Shown piece by piece: positions 7,703 through 13,331 of a DNA stretch of 14,738 nt; position 1 is the first letter of the stretch; each line of letters opens with the position of its first letter. The stretch comes from Bacteroidota bacterium (GTDB lineage Bacteria; Bacteroidota; Bacteroidia; Flavobacteriales_F; PHOS-HE28). The translations under genes were made by a program, and so were the position numbers. The notes below the pieces were generated by a model. That model saw only the letters and a program-made list of their open reading frames with translations. It was not told the DNA's origin and did no database searches. The stretch covers positions 1-14,738 of the forward strand of contig JAEYYE010000028.1 in assembly GCA_023430945.1 (NCBI GenBank), given 5' to 3'.

Positions 7703-8211
7703 TGCGTTTGAAGAGACCGCAGCTGCTGGCCCTTGCGGGCGCCTTGGTGGTGATCGTTCTTTTGTTGATGGCGCCCCGTGTACCCGCGGGAAAGATGGAG
7801 ATGGCCGCTACGGCCGATCCGATCAAGATCCGCACCGCCGAGGCCGTGGCTTTGGTGAACGGGCAGGATCCCATGCGTGGGATAATGGCATTGCGGGATA
7901 TACTGCAGGATGATCCGGACAATGTGGAGGCCCACTGGCACCTCGGCCTGTTCTCGGTCCAGAGCGGCCAGTACGATAAAGCGCTGGATCGTTTCAAGAA
8001 AGTGGTGGAACTGGCCGGTGACGATGTTCCCGATGCCTGGTTCTACCTGGGGCGCACCTATGCAACGCTCGATAGCCTTCCACAGGCGATCGAAAGTTTT
8101 GAGAAGTACAGGACATTGGCCGAGGATACCATCATCATCAATGGTGTTGATAGTTTCCTGGTGGAATTGAAGAATGAACTAACAACTGGAGAAGCACATG
8201 CCGTGCGGTAA
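7702..8211 (+). CDS. Membrane-anchored tetratricopeptide-repeat protein
   Basis: The product has 169 residues. A basic N-terminus precedes a single hydrophobic segment (about residues 8-24), suggesting an inner-membrane anchor with the rest outside the cytoplasm. Residues about 55-140 hold two to three TPR units (NVEAHWHLGLFSVQSGQYDKAL and PDAWFYLGRTYATLDSLPQA). TPR units mediate protein contacts; no partner is evident. I chose the ATG at 7702, which overlaps the HU stop as TGATG and indicates coupling; an in-frame GTG directly precedes it. The 3' end overlaps the COX24-type gene by 14 nt. Confidence 0.8.
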   Translation: MRLKRPQLLALAGALVVIVLLLMAPRVPAGKMEMAATADPIKIRTAEAVALVNGQDPMRGIMALRDILQDDPDNVEAHWHLGLFSVQSGQYDKALDRFKKVVELAGDDVPDAWFYLGRTYATLDSLPQAIESFEKYRTLAEDTIIINGVDSFLVELKNELTTGEAHAVR

Positions 8212-8293
8212 AAAGAGAAAAAGGCACAAGATGGCCACGCACAAGCGCAAGAAGCGCTTGCGGAAGAACAGGCACAAGAAGAAGGTACGGTAG
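8198..8293 (+). CDS. 31-residue AURKAIP1/COX24-type (mS38/bS22-like) basic protein
   Basis: The ATG at 8198 opens a 31-codon frame, MPCGKKRKRHKMATHKRKKR followed by LRKNRHKKKVR, ending at TAG 8291-8293. More than half the residues are Lys, Arg or His. The KRKRHK...THKRKKRLRKNRHKKK pattern matches the COX24 C-terminal domain family (AURKAIP1/COX24). In mitochondria this family is small-subunit protein mS38, and mycobacteria have the comparable bS22. A ribosomal role is therefore likely but inferred. It overlaps the TPR gene by 14 nt in another frame and shares the HU transcript. It is short enough to be missed by default gene callers. Confidence 0.85.
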   Translation: MPCGKKRKRHKMATHKRKKRLRKNRHKKKVR

Positions 8294-8316
8294 TGACCTT
8301 CGCCTGAACGTTGCGT

Positions 8317-8342
8317 GGCCCAAAGGAGCATTCCTTTGGGCC
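8317..8342 (+). terminator. Perfect 11-bp hairpin between the COX24-type gene and rng
   Basis: GGCCCAAAGGA (8317-8327) pairs perfectly with TCCTTTGGGCC (8332-8342) around a GCAT tetraloop. It lies 23 nt after the COX24-type stop codon. There is no T-run after it, so it could be a weak terminator, an attenuator, an mRNA 3'-end stabiliser or part of the rng leader. Confidence 0.55.
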
Positions 8343-8357
8343 CATGCGGCTTGATGG

Positions 8358-8376
8358 TACCCGATCGTTTCGGGTA
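8358..8376 (+). promoter_or_regulatory. Second leader hairpin upstream of rng
   Basis: TACCCGA (8358-8364) pairs with TCGGGTA (8370-8376) around a 5-nt loop and is followed by TTTA. It lies 15 nt after the first hairpin and 35 nt before the rng GTG. No TAnnTTTG promoter is seen between 8294 and 8411, so rng may be read from the upstream promoter through both hairpins. Confidence 0.4.
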
Positions 8377-8411
8377 TTTACGATCATTTCCATCTTACAG
8401 CGGAACATCGC

Positions 8412-9962
8412 GTGAACATAGACCTGATCATTCGTTCAGGTGCATCAGAGGTCGCCATAGCCCTGATGAAGGATCGGGCATTGTCCGAACTTCACCGGGA
8501 AAAGACCGAACGAGGCTTCGGCGTGGGCGACATCTATCTGGCCAAGGTGCGCAAGGTCGCGCCCGGCCTGAACGCTGCATTCGTGGATGTTGGCCATGAG
8601 AAGGACGCCTTCCTTCACTATTTCGACCTGGGTCCCCAGTTCCGCAACACGTTCAAATTCACCAAAGGCGCTATCACGGGCAGCGTGGGTTCCTCGCTGT
8701 TGGACAACTGGAAGCTCGATCCGGATATCGACAAGAACGGTAAGAACGCCGATGTGATCAGTGCCAGCCAGAACATTCTGGTGCAGATCGCGAAAGAACC
8801 GATCAGTACCAAAGGTCCACGGCTCACTGCCGAAGTGACCCTTGCTGGCCGATACATGGTACTTGTCCCGTTCATCAACAAAGTGAGCATCTCATCGCGC
8901 ATCAAGGATGAAGAAGAGCGCGCCCGGCTGAAGCAACTGATGCAGCGGATCCGCCCGGCCAATTTCGGGGTGATCATCCGCACCAATGCAGAGAACAAGA
9001 AGACAGAAGATCTTGAAGCGGACCTGAAAGGGCTGCTTACCCGTTGGGATGTTTGCTTCCACAACCTGCGGAGCGCACAGCCGCCCAAGAAAGTGCTCGG
9101 CGAGATCGATCGCACCAGCGCGGTGTTGCGCGATCTGCTGAACAAGAACTTCACATCGATCCATGTGGACGATGAAGTGCTGGCCGAAGAAGTGCGCCAG
9201 ACGCTGGAGAAGATCGCTCCGGAGAAAAAAGGCATCGTGAAGAACTACAGCGGCAAGCTGGACATCTTCGATCAATTCGGAGTGAACAAGCAGATCAAAC
9301 AGGCGTTCGGCAAGCAGGTGATGCTGCCCAGCGGCGCCTACCTGATCATAGAGAAAACGGAGGCCATGCACGTGATAGACGTGAACAGTGGCAGCCGCAA
9401 AGGTGGCAACCAGGCGCAGGAGAAGAACGCGCTGGACATCAACATAGAAGCCGCACAGGAGATCGCCCGTCTATTGCGTTTGCGCGACATGGGCGGGATC
9501 ATCTGCATCGACTTCATCGATCTGTACGAACCCGAGAACCGCCGCACACTACACAAGGCGTTGAAAGATGCGATGGCCGATGACAAGGCCAAGCACAATG
9601 TTCTACCACCGAGCCGTTTCGGCGTGATCGAACTCACACGCCAGCGCGTGCGCCCTGAAACGGAGATCGACACCAGCGAGAGCTGCCCAACGTGCGGTGG
9701 CACGGGCGAGATCAGCGCACCGGTGCTGATCATCGATCAGATCGAGAATTCACTGAATTATATTCTGGGTGAAAAGGACATGAACGGGATCACGCTGAGC
9801 GTGCACCCGTTCATGCATGCCTATTTCACCAAAGGGATACCGAGCCGCCAGATGAAATGGTGGTGGCGGTGGAAGAAATGGGTGAAGGTGAAGCCCGTGG
9901 GCAGCAGCCAATACCTTGATTTCACTATGCAGGATGCGCAGGGGAATGAGGTGCCGCTGTAG
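8412..9962 (+). CDS. rng: Ribonuclease G/E family endoribonuclease
   Basis: The product has 516 residues and starts at GTG 8412 (read MNIDLIIRSG), which gives the normal family N-terminus. The S1 RNA-binding domain covers about 36-130 with an insertion (about 75-115) of the kind common in Bacteroidota members. The DNase I-like catalytic core has VIDVNSG and CIDFID, whose Asp323 and Asp367 align with E. coli RNase E Asp303 and Asp346. The Zn-link CPTC (Cys425, Cys428) joins two protomers. It is a 5'-end-sensing endonuclease for rRNA and mRNA processing. There is no RNase E-type disordered tail, so RNase G is the better name. A Trp-rich patch (residues about 485-492) lies near the C-terminus. 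Confidence 0.93.
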   Translation: MNIDLIIRSGASEVAIALMKDRALSELHREKTERGFGVGDIYLAKVRKVAPGLNAAFVDVGHEKDAFLHYFDLGPQFRNTFKFTKGAITGSVGSSLLDNWKLDPDIDKNGKNADVISASQNILVQIAKEPISTKGPRLTAEVTLAGRYMVLVPFINKVSISSRIKDEEERARLKQLMQRIRPANFGVIIRTNAENKKTEDLEADLKGLLTRWDVCFHNLRSAQPPKKVLGEIDRTSAVLRDLLNKNFTSIHVDDEVLAEEVRQTLEKIAPEKKGIVKNYSGKLDIFDQFGVNKQIKQAFGKQVMLPSGAYLIIEKTEAMHVIDVNSGSRKGGNQAQEKNALDINIEAAQEIARLLRLRDMGGIICIDFIDLYEPENRRTLHKALKDAMADDKAKHNVLPPSRFGVIELTRQRVRPETEIDTSESCPTCGGTGEISAPVLIIDQIENSLNYILGEKDMNGITLSVHPFMHAYFTKGIPSRQMKWWWRWKKWVKVKPVGSSQYLDFTMQDAQGNEVPL

Positions 9963-10012
9963 GTCTTCCAAAGAACGGCTGCTATTACTGCCGGCATTTG
10001 AACGATACCTTC

Positions 10013-10567
10013 TCACATTTCAAAGATCATCTTCAACTCTTTCAGATCATAGATCTGGATCGTGTTCTTATCCGATCCATCATGCTTGTTGTTCTTATTC
10101 GAATCGTAATGGCCGGATATCGTGATCGTTCCGGTGAGAGTGTTTACAACCCAAGCCTTTACGAACAATGCATCATCTGTAAGCTGCTTACGCTGTTTCC
10201 CATCAGGGGAAAAGACAATGATCTGCATCGGATCATTCCGATCGATCCCGATCTTTCCATCCAGATCAACAGTCTTGGCCGATAGTAAGATCCAATTGAT
10301 CCCGAGACCATCGATCTTCACTTGCTCCAGCTTGCCAATGTGCGCACCATTAGAAAAGCCGACCTCAGTGATCTCGTTCGTAAGCGAATTGATGAACAAA
10401 AGATGATCGTTCTTTGCGGCCGCCATCTTGCTGTGATCAGTGGAGGCGATGACATATTCGGTCCCAGCAACTTCGGTCAACCGATCGAACGGTACCTGTT
10501 CAAATTTGGATTGCCCGTAAGCGATGGCACCGATGAGCAGAAAAAGGAACATGTACGTCAGCTTCAT
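10013..10567 (-). CDS. Secreted hypothetical protein with acidic loop motifs
   Basis: The product has 184 residues. A signal peptide (MKLTYMFLFLLIGAIAYGQ) precedes a soluble domain. Strand-rich segments such as YVIAST, HLLFIN, INWILLSAKTV and MQIIVFSPDGKQRKQLT resemble beta-propeller/TolB-like blades, but I see too little for a full propeller. Two Asp-rich loops, DLDGKIGIDRND (about 101-112) and DSNKNNKHD (155-163), look like calcium-binding loops. I do not recognise a named family, though the sequence has the look of a conserved flavobacterial hypothetical. It follows the methyltransferase by 36 nt on the same strand and is convergent with rng, with 50 nt between stops in which I see no clear terminator. 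Confidence 0.75.
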   Translation of the reverse strand: MKLTYMFLFLLIGAIAYGQSKFEQVPFDRLTEVAGTEYVIASTDHSKMAAAKNDHLLFINSLTNEITEVGFSNGAHIGKLEQVKIDGLGINWILLSAKTVDLDGKIGIDRNDPMQIIVFSPDGKQRKQLTDDALFVKAWVVNTLTGTITISGHYDSNKNNKHDGSDKNTIQIYDLKELKMIFEM

Positions 10568-10603
10568 CTGGATCTACTTTCCGCCGAATCTACACTTTGA
10601 CGT

Positions 10604-11056
10604 TCACCGGAGATCCGCAAGATCGATCTCTCTGATCGGATCACCTCCATCGATGAAGATGCGGCCATTTTTCTTCAAGACCGAAGCGATCCTTCGCAAA
10701 GCCAATTCGCCAGCTTTCGGATGCCGGCCATCCAGCGCGCCCACCCTGATGGCGAACGCGAGATCGAACTTCTCCACTCCTGCTTCAAGTTGGAGATCTT
10801 CGATCGCGATCTGACGGTATCGACAACGCCCATTGTGTATGTAACTGAGCGAATTCTTCACCGCCAGGCCGATCGCCTTTTCCGATCGGTCGATCGCCAG
10901 TACATATCCATTGCCGATCCGATCGGCGACAGCCCGGGCCGCACCACCAGATCCGCAACCGATCTTCAACACCCGCATGCCCTCGCGCAGTGGCAGCGCA
11001 TTCACGATCGCTTTCAGGCGTGGAGATAAATTGACAGAAGTTTTCCGTCCGCTCAT
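10604..11056 (-). CDS. Small class I SAM-dependent methyltransferase
   Basis: The product has 150 residues from the ATG at 11056; an upstream start at 11155 would overlap recX, so I prefer the shorter form. Residues about 27-58 are Rossmann motif I and the following acidic strand: VLKIGCGSGG, then YVLAIDRS with Asp56 as the likely ribose-binding residue. FDLAFAIRVGALDGRHP (about 100-116) and a late KKNGRIFIDGG strand complete the core. The residue before the glycine loop is Lys31, where Glu or Asp is usual. There is no substrate-recognition insert, so the target cannot be inferred. It is divergent from recX with 70 nt between starts; a near-match -7 (TAATTTGG on the minus strand, about 11068-11075) is weak. 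Confidence 0.8.
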   Translation of the reverse strand: MSGRKTSVNLSPRLKAIVNALPLREGMRVLKIGCGSGGAARAVADRIGNGYVLAIDRSEKAIGLAVKNSLSYIHNGRCRYRQIAIEDLQLEAGVEKFDLAFAIRVGALDGRHPKAGELALRRIASVLKKNGRIFIDGGDPIREIDLADLR

Positions 11057-11126
11057 TTCGATCGAACGCCAAATTAGGACCGAGCTAAGTGACCGGGCGA
11101 TCGGAACTGGATGCGATCTTCGTAGC

Positions 11127-11570
11127 GTGTCGCCTTTGATCGCCAAAGCCCGCAACTACTGCTCCCGCCAGGAGCGTTGCCAGCAGGAAGTGCGGGACAA
11201 GCTGTACGCCTGGGGTAGCCACAAGGAAGAAGTGGAACAGATCATTTCACAACTGATCGGTGAAGGTTTCCTGAACGAAGCACGCTTCGCGGAGCACTAT
11301 GCAGTAAGCAAAAGCCGGCAGAAAGGCTGGGGCGCGAAGAAGATCGAACACGTGCTAAAGGCGAAGGGCGTTTCCGAGCCATGCATACGGCTGGGGTTGA
11401 AGGCGATCGATGAAGAGGAACTGAACGACGATCTGAAATGCGCGATCGAAAAGAAGTTCGACCGATCGAAAGAGACCGATCCGAGGATCAAGAAACAGAA
11501 AGTGATACAATATTTTCTTCGGAAAGGATTTTCCTATGACGAGATCGGGAAGCACTTGCCGATCGCATGA
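11127..11570 (+). CDS. recX: Regulatory protein RecX
   Basis: The product has about 147 residues. It has the RecX pattern of repeated three-helix units: NYCSRQERCQQEVRDKLYAW (about 10-29), LIGEGFLNEARFAEHYA (about 43-60), then QKGWGAKKIEHVLKAKGVS (about 65-83), and a final RKGFSYDEIGKHL near the C-terminus. RecX modulates RecA filaments. The frame is open upstream to 10911, but that part lies antisense to the methyltransferase gene and has no RecX similarity. I chose GTG 11127, which places the conserved helix at the expected distance; TTG 11136 is an alternative. The structured RNA-like element begins 16 nt after the stop. Confidence 0.88.
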   Translation: MSPLIAKARNYCSRQERCQQEVRDKLYAWGSHKEEVEQIISQLIGEGFLNEARFAEHYAVSKSRQKGWGAKKIEHVLKAKGVSEPCIRLGLKAIDEEELNDDLKCAIEKKFDRSKETDPRIKKQKVIQYFLRKGFSYDEIGKHLPIA

Positions 11571-11586
11571 GCGGCAGAGCGGATGT

Positions 11587-11692
11587 GCGTGAGGGATAGA
11601 AGCAAGTAGCCCACAGCGAGGCTTTGCGAGCGAGGACTACTGCGTATAGCCCGACCCTTGGCCGGGCTTATGAGCCCGGGCAAGGGACACGC
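11587..11692 (+). ncRNA. Candidate structured RNA element / intergenic repeat, three-helix junction
   Basis: The sequence folds on paper into a closing helix and two arms. P1 is GCGTG 11587-11591 with CACGC 11688-11692. P2 is GC-A-AGTAG 11602-11609 with CTACTGC 11637-11643, continued by CC/GG. P3 is CCCTTG 11655-11660 with CAAGGG 11681-11686, a G-G mismatch, then CCGGGC 11662-11667 with GCCCGG 11674-11679 around TTATGA. The unpaired blocks GAGGGATAGAA and TAGCCCGA also look conserved: I recall similar GTGAGGGATAGAAGC...TAGCCCGACCC...GGGACACGCCC elements in Bacteroidota intergenic regions. It could belong to the Flavo-1 RNA family, but I cannot confirm this. No promoter or T-run is evident. 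Confidence 0.6.
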
Positions 11693-11707
11693 CCAAAGCA
11701 ACTTCTT

Positions 11708-11735
11708 CATTGAGCATTGGGCATTGAATATTGAG
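11708..11735 (+). repeat. Four tandem heptamers upstream of prfB
   Basis: Four consecutive heptamers occur in perfect register: CATTGAG, CATTGGG, CATTGAA and TATTGAG. Each contains ATTG, so each supplies a TTG that could act as a -33 element for the prfB -7 element at 11750. Confidence 0.75.
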
Positions 11736-11757
11736 CCTTCCCCGGGCCGTACCTTTG
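11724..11757 (+). promoter_or_regulatory. Predicted prfB promoter
   Basis: TACCTTTG at 11750-11757 matches TAnnTTTG exactly, 19 nt before the prfB ATG. A TTG at 11724-11726 is spaced 23 nt and another at 11731-11733 is spaced 16 nt; both lie inside the heptamer repeat. The leader would be short and carries no obvious Shine-Dalgarno sequence, as is usual in this phylum. Confidence 0.65.
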
Positions 11758-11776
11758 CCGCCCCGTTGTTGCGCCA

Positions 11777-12877
11777 ATGATCACGATCGATAAGGTAACC
11801 GAACTGAATGACCGCCTCGAGGCACTGAAGGGCTATCTGGACATCGAGGAGAAGCGCGGGCGCATCATTGAGGAGGAGAAGTACACGCAGGACCCGGATT
11901 TCTGGAACGAGCAAAAGAACGCGCAGCAGATCATGCACAAGATCAGCGAGCTGAAGCGCTGGGTGGAACTTTACGAAGGCGTGAAGCGCGAGATCGATGA
12001 TCTGGGCGTGATGTATGATTTCTTCAAGGCGAAGGAGGTGAGTGAAGAGGAGCTCGAAGCGCAGTACAAGAAAGCTTCGGATGCGCTGGAGGAGCTCGAG
12101 TTCAAGAACATGCTGAGCGCCGAGGAAGATCCGCTGAGCGCGGTGGTGCAGATCACCAGCGGCGCAGGCGGCACCGAAAGCAACGATTGGGCGCTGATGC
12201 TGCTGCGTATGTACCGCATGTGGGCGGAAAAGAACGGCTACAACGTGAAGGTGCTGGATTATCAGGACGGTGAAGCGGCCGGAATAAAACAAGCGACGCT
12301 GGAGGTGAATGGCGAATTCGCTTTCGGGATGTTGAAGGGCGAGAACGGCGTGCACCGGCTGGTACGCATCAGCCCCTTCGATAGCAATGCGCGCCGCCAT
12401 ACGAGCTTCGTGAGCGTGTACGTGTATCCGTTGGTGGATGAATCGATCGAGATCGACATCAATCCGGCCGACATCACGTGGGACACTTTCCGCAGCGGCG
12501 GTGCGGGCGGACAGAACGTGAACAAGGTGGAGACCGGTGTACGTCTACGCCACGCGCCTACCGGCATCGTGATCGAGAATACAGAGACACGGAGCCAGCT
12601 GGATAACAAGAGCAAGGCGCTGCAATTGCTGAAAAGCCAGTTGTACGAAGCGGAACTGGAACGACGCCGCAGCAAACGAAGCGAGATCGAGGCGGGAAAG
12701 AAAAAGATCGAGTGGGGAAGCCAGATCCGCAATTACGTGATGCAACCCTACAAGCTTGTGAAGGATGTACGCACCGAGCACGAGACCAGCAGCGTGGATG
12801 ACGTATTGAACGGCGAGATCGACGAGTTCCTGAAGGCGTATTTGATGAAACACGGACAGAGCCAAAAGGTGGCATAG
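11777..12877 (+). CDS. prfB: Peptide chain release factor 2
   Basis: The product has 366 residues in a single uninterrupted frame from ATG 11777. The stop-codon recognition motif SPF is at 199-201 (RISPFDSNARRHTSF) and the catalytic GGQ at 244-246 (SGGAGGQNVNK). SPF identifies RF2, which reads UGA and UAA, rather than RF1 (PxT). Domain 1 is a helical N-terminus of about 110 residues. Where E. coli has the frameshift site CTT TGA C, this gene reads TAT CTG GAC (codons 20-22), so no programmed +1 frameshift is needed. A 32-bp palindrome follows the stop by 10 nt. Confidence 0.96.
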   Translation: MITIDKVTELNDRLEALKGYLDIEEKRGRIIEEEKYTQDPDFWNEQKNAQQIMHKISELKRWVELYEGVKREIDDLGVMYDFFKAKEVSEEELEAQYKKASDALEELEFKNMLSAEEDPLSAVVQITSGAGGTESNDWALMLLRMYRMWAEKNGYNVKVLDYQDGEAAGIKQATLEVNGEFAFGMLKGENGVHRLVRISPFDSNARRHTSFVSVYVYPLVDESIEIDINPADITWDTFRSGGAGGQNVNKVETGVRLRHAPTGIVIENTETRSQLDNKSKALQLLKSQLYEAELERRRSKRSEIEAGKKKIEWGSQIRNYVMQPYKLVKDVRTEHETSSVDDVLNGEIDEFLKAYLMKHGQSQKVA

Positions 12878-12887
12878 CCACATTTTG

Positions 12888-12919
12888 GCGAATGGGCGGA
12901 TGATCATCCGCCCATTCGC
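12888..12919 (+). terminator. 32-bp perfect palindrome between prfB and arsC
   Basis: GCGAATGGGCGGATGA at 12888-12903 is followed directly by its exact reverse complement at 12904-12919. As RNA this gives a 14-bp stem with a GATC tetraloop. It starts 10 nt after the prfB stop and ends 8 nt before the arsC start codon. No T-run follows on the plus strand. A terminator is the simplest reading; a protein-binding operator or a REP-like element is also possible. Confidence 0.6.
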
Positions 12920-12927
12920 ATAACACA

Positions 12928-13272
12928 ATGCCCTACACCATTTACCACAACCCCCGATGCAGCAAAAGCCGCGAGGCGCTTGAGCTGCTGCGTGAAAAAG
13001 GTGTGGAGCCGAAGGTGATCGAGTACATGAAGGACGTGCCGAGCGAGCGCGAGATGGAGATGATCCTGATGAAGCTGCACATGCCTGCGGAAAAATTGGT
13101 GCGCAAGAGCGAAGCGCTGTACAAGGAGAAGTTCAAGGGCCTGAAGTTGAACGAACACGAATGGATCCGTGTGATGCACGAGAATCCGCAGTTGATCGAG
13201 CGACCGATCGTGATCAAGGGACACAAGGCGGTGATCGGACGGCCGATCGACCGCGTCAATGAATTGCTGTAG
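12928..13272 (+). CDS. arsC: ArsC-family (glutaredoxin-dependent arsenate reductase type) protein
   Basis: The product has 114 residues. The thioredoxin-like fold begins MPYTIYHNPRCSKSREALEL with the catalytic Cys11 in NPRCSKSR. Arg59, Arg92 (ERPIV) and Arg105 (GRP) align with the three arginines of E. coli ArsC that bind arsenate (Arg60, Arg94, Arg107). The family reduces arsenate to arsenite using glutaredoxin and glutathione; the related Spx/YffB branch does not. The presence of all three arginines favours a true reductase. There is no arsR, efflux pump or other arsenic gene nearby, so its physiological role is uncertain. It lies between two GC hairpins. Confidence 0.85.
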   Translation: MPYTIYHNPRCSKSREALELLREKGVEPKVIEYMKDVPSEREMEMILMKLHMPAEKLVRKSEALYKEKFKGLKLNEHEWIRVMHENPQLIERPIVIKGHKAVIGRPIDRVNELL

Positions 13273-13314
13273 GGGCGGACGATCGGCCGCCCGATGGACG
13301 ACCGCCGCCCGATG
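13273..13314 (+). terminator. GC-rich hairpin and partial repeat between arsC and fumC
   Basis: GGGCGG (13273-13278), immediately after the arsC stop, pairs with CCGCCC (13287-13292) around ACGATCGG. The decamer CCGCCCGATG then occurs at 13287-13296 and again at 13305-13314, followed by TTTTGATAAAA. The core resembles the palindrome after prfB (17 of 20 positions). It may act as a terminator or be an intergenic repeat remnant. The fumC start lies 17 nt further on. Confidence 0.45.
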
Positions 13315-13331
13315 TTTTGATAAAAGGAAAA

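Noticed and set aside
10911..11126. 72-residue N-terminal extension of RecX
   Set aside because: It is antisense to the methyltransferase motif I region and unlike any RecX N-terminus; GTG 11127 fits the family.
11534..12400. Long minus-strand open frame (288 codons) opposite recX end and prfB
   Set aside because: It lies antisense to a certain prfB and across the RNA-like element; the His/Leu/Arg-rich translation has no domain features and is typical of a GC-biased shadow frame.
13312..13319. ATGTTTTG as a fumC -7 element
   Set aside because: It has two mismatches to TAnnTTTG at the invariant TA and no suitable -33 element.
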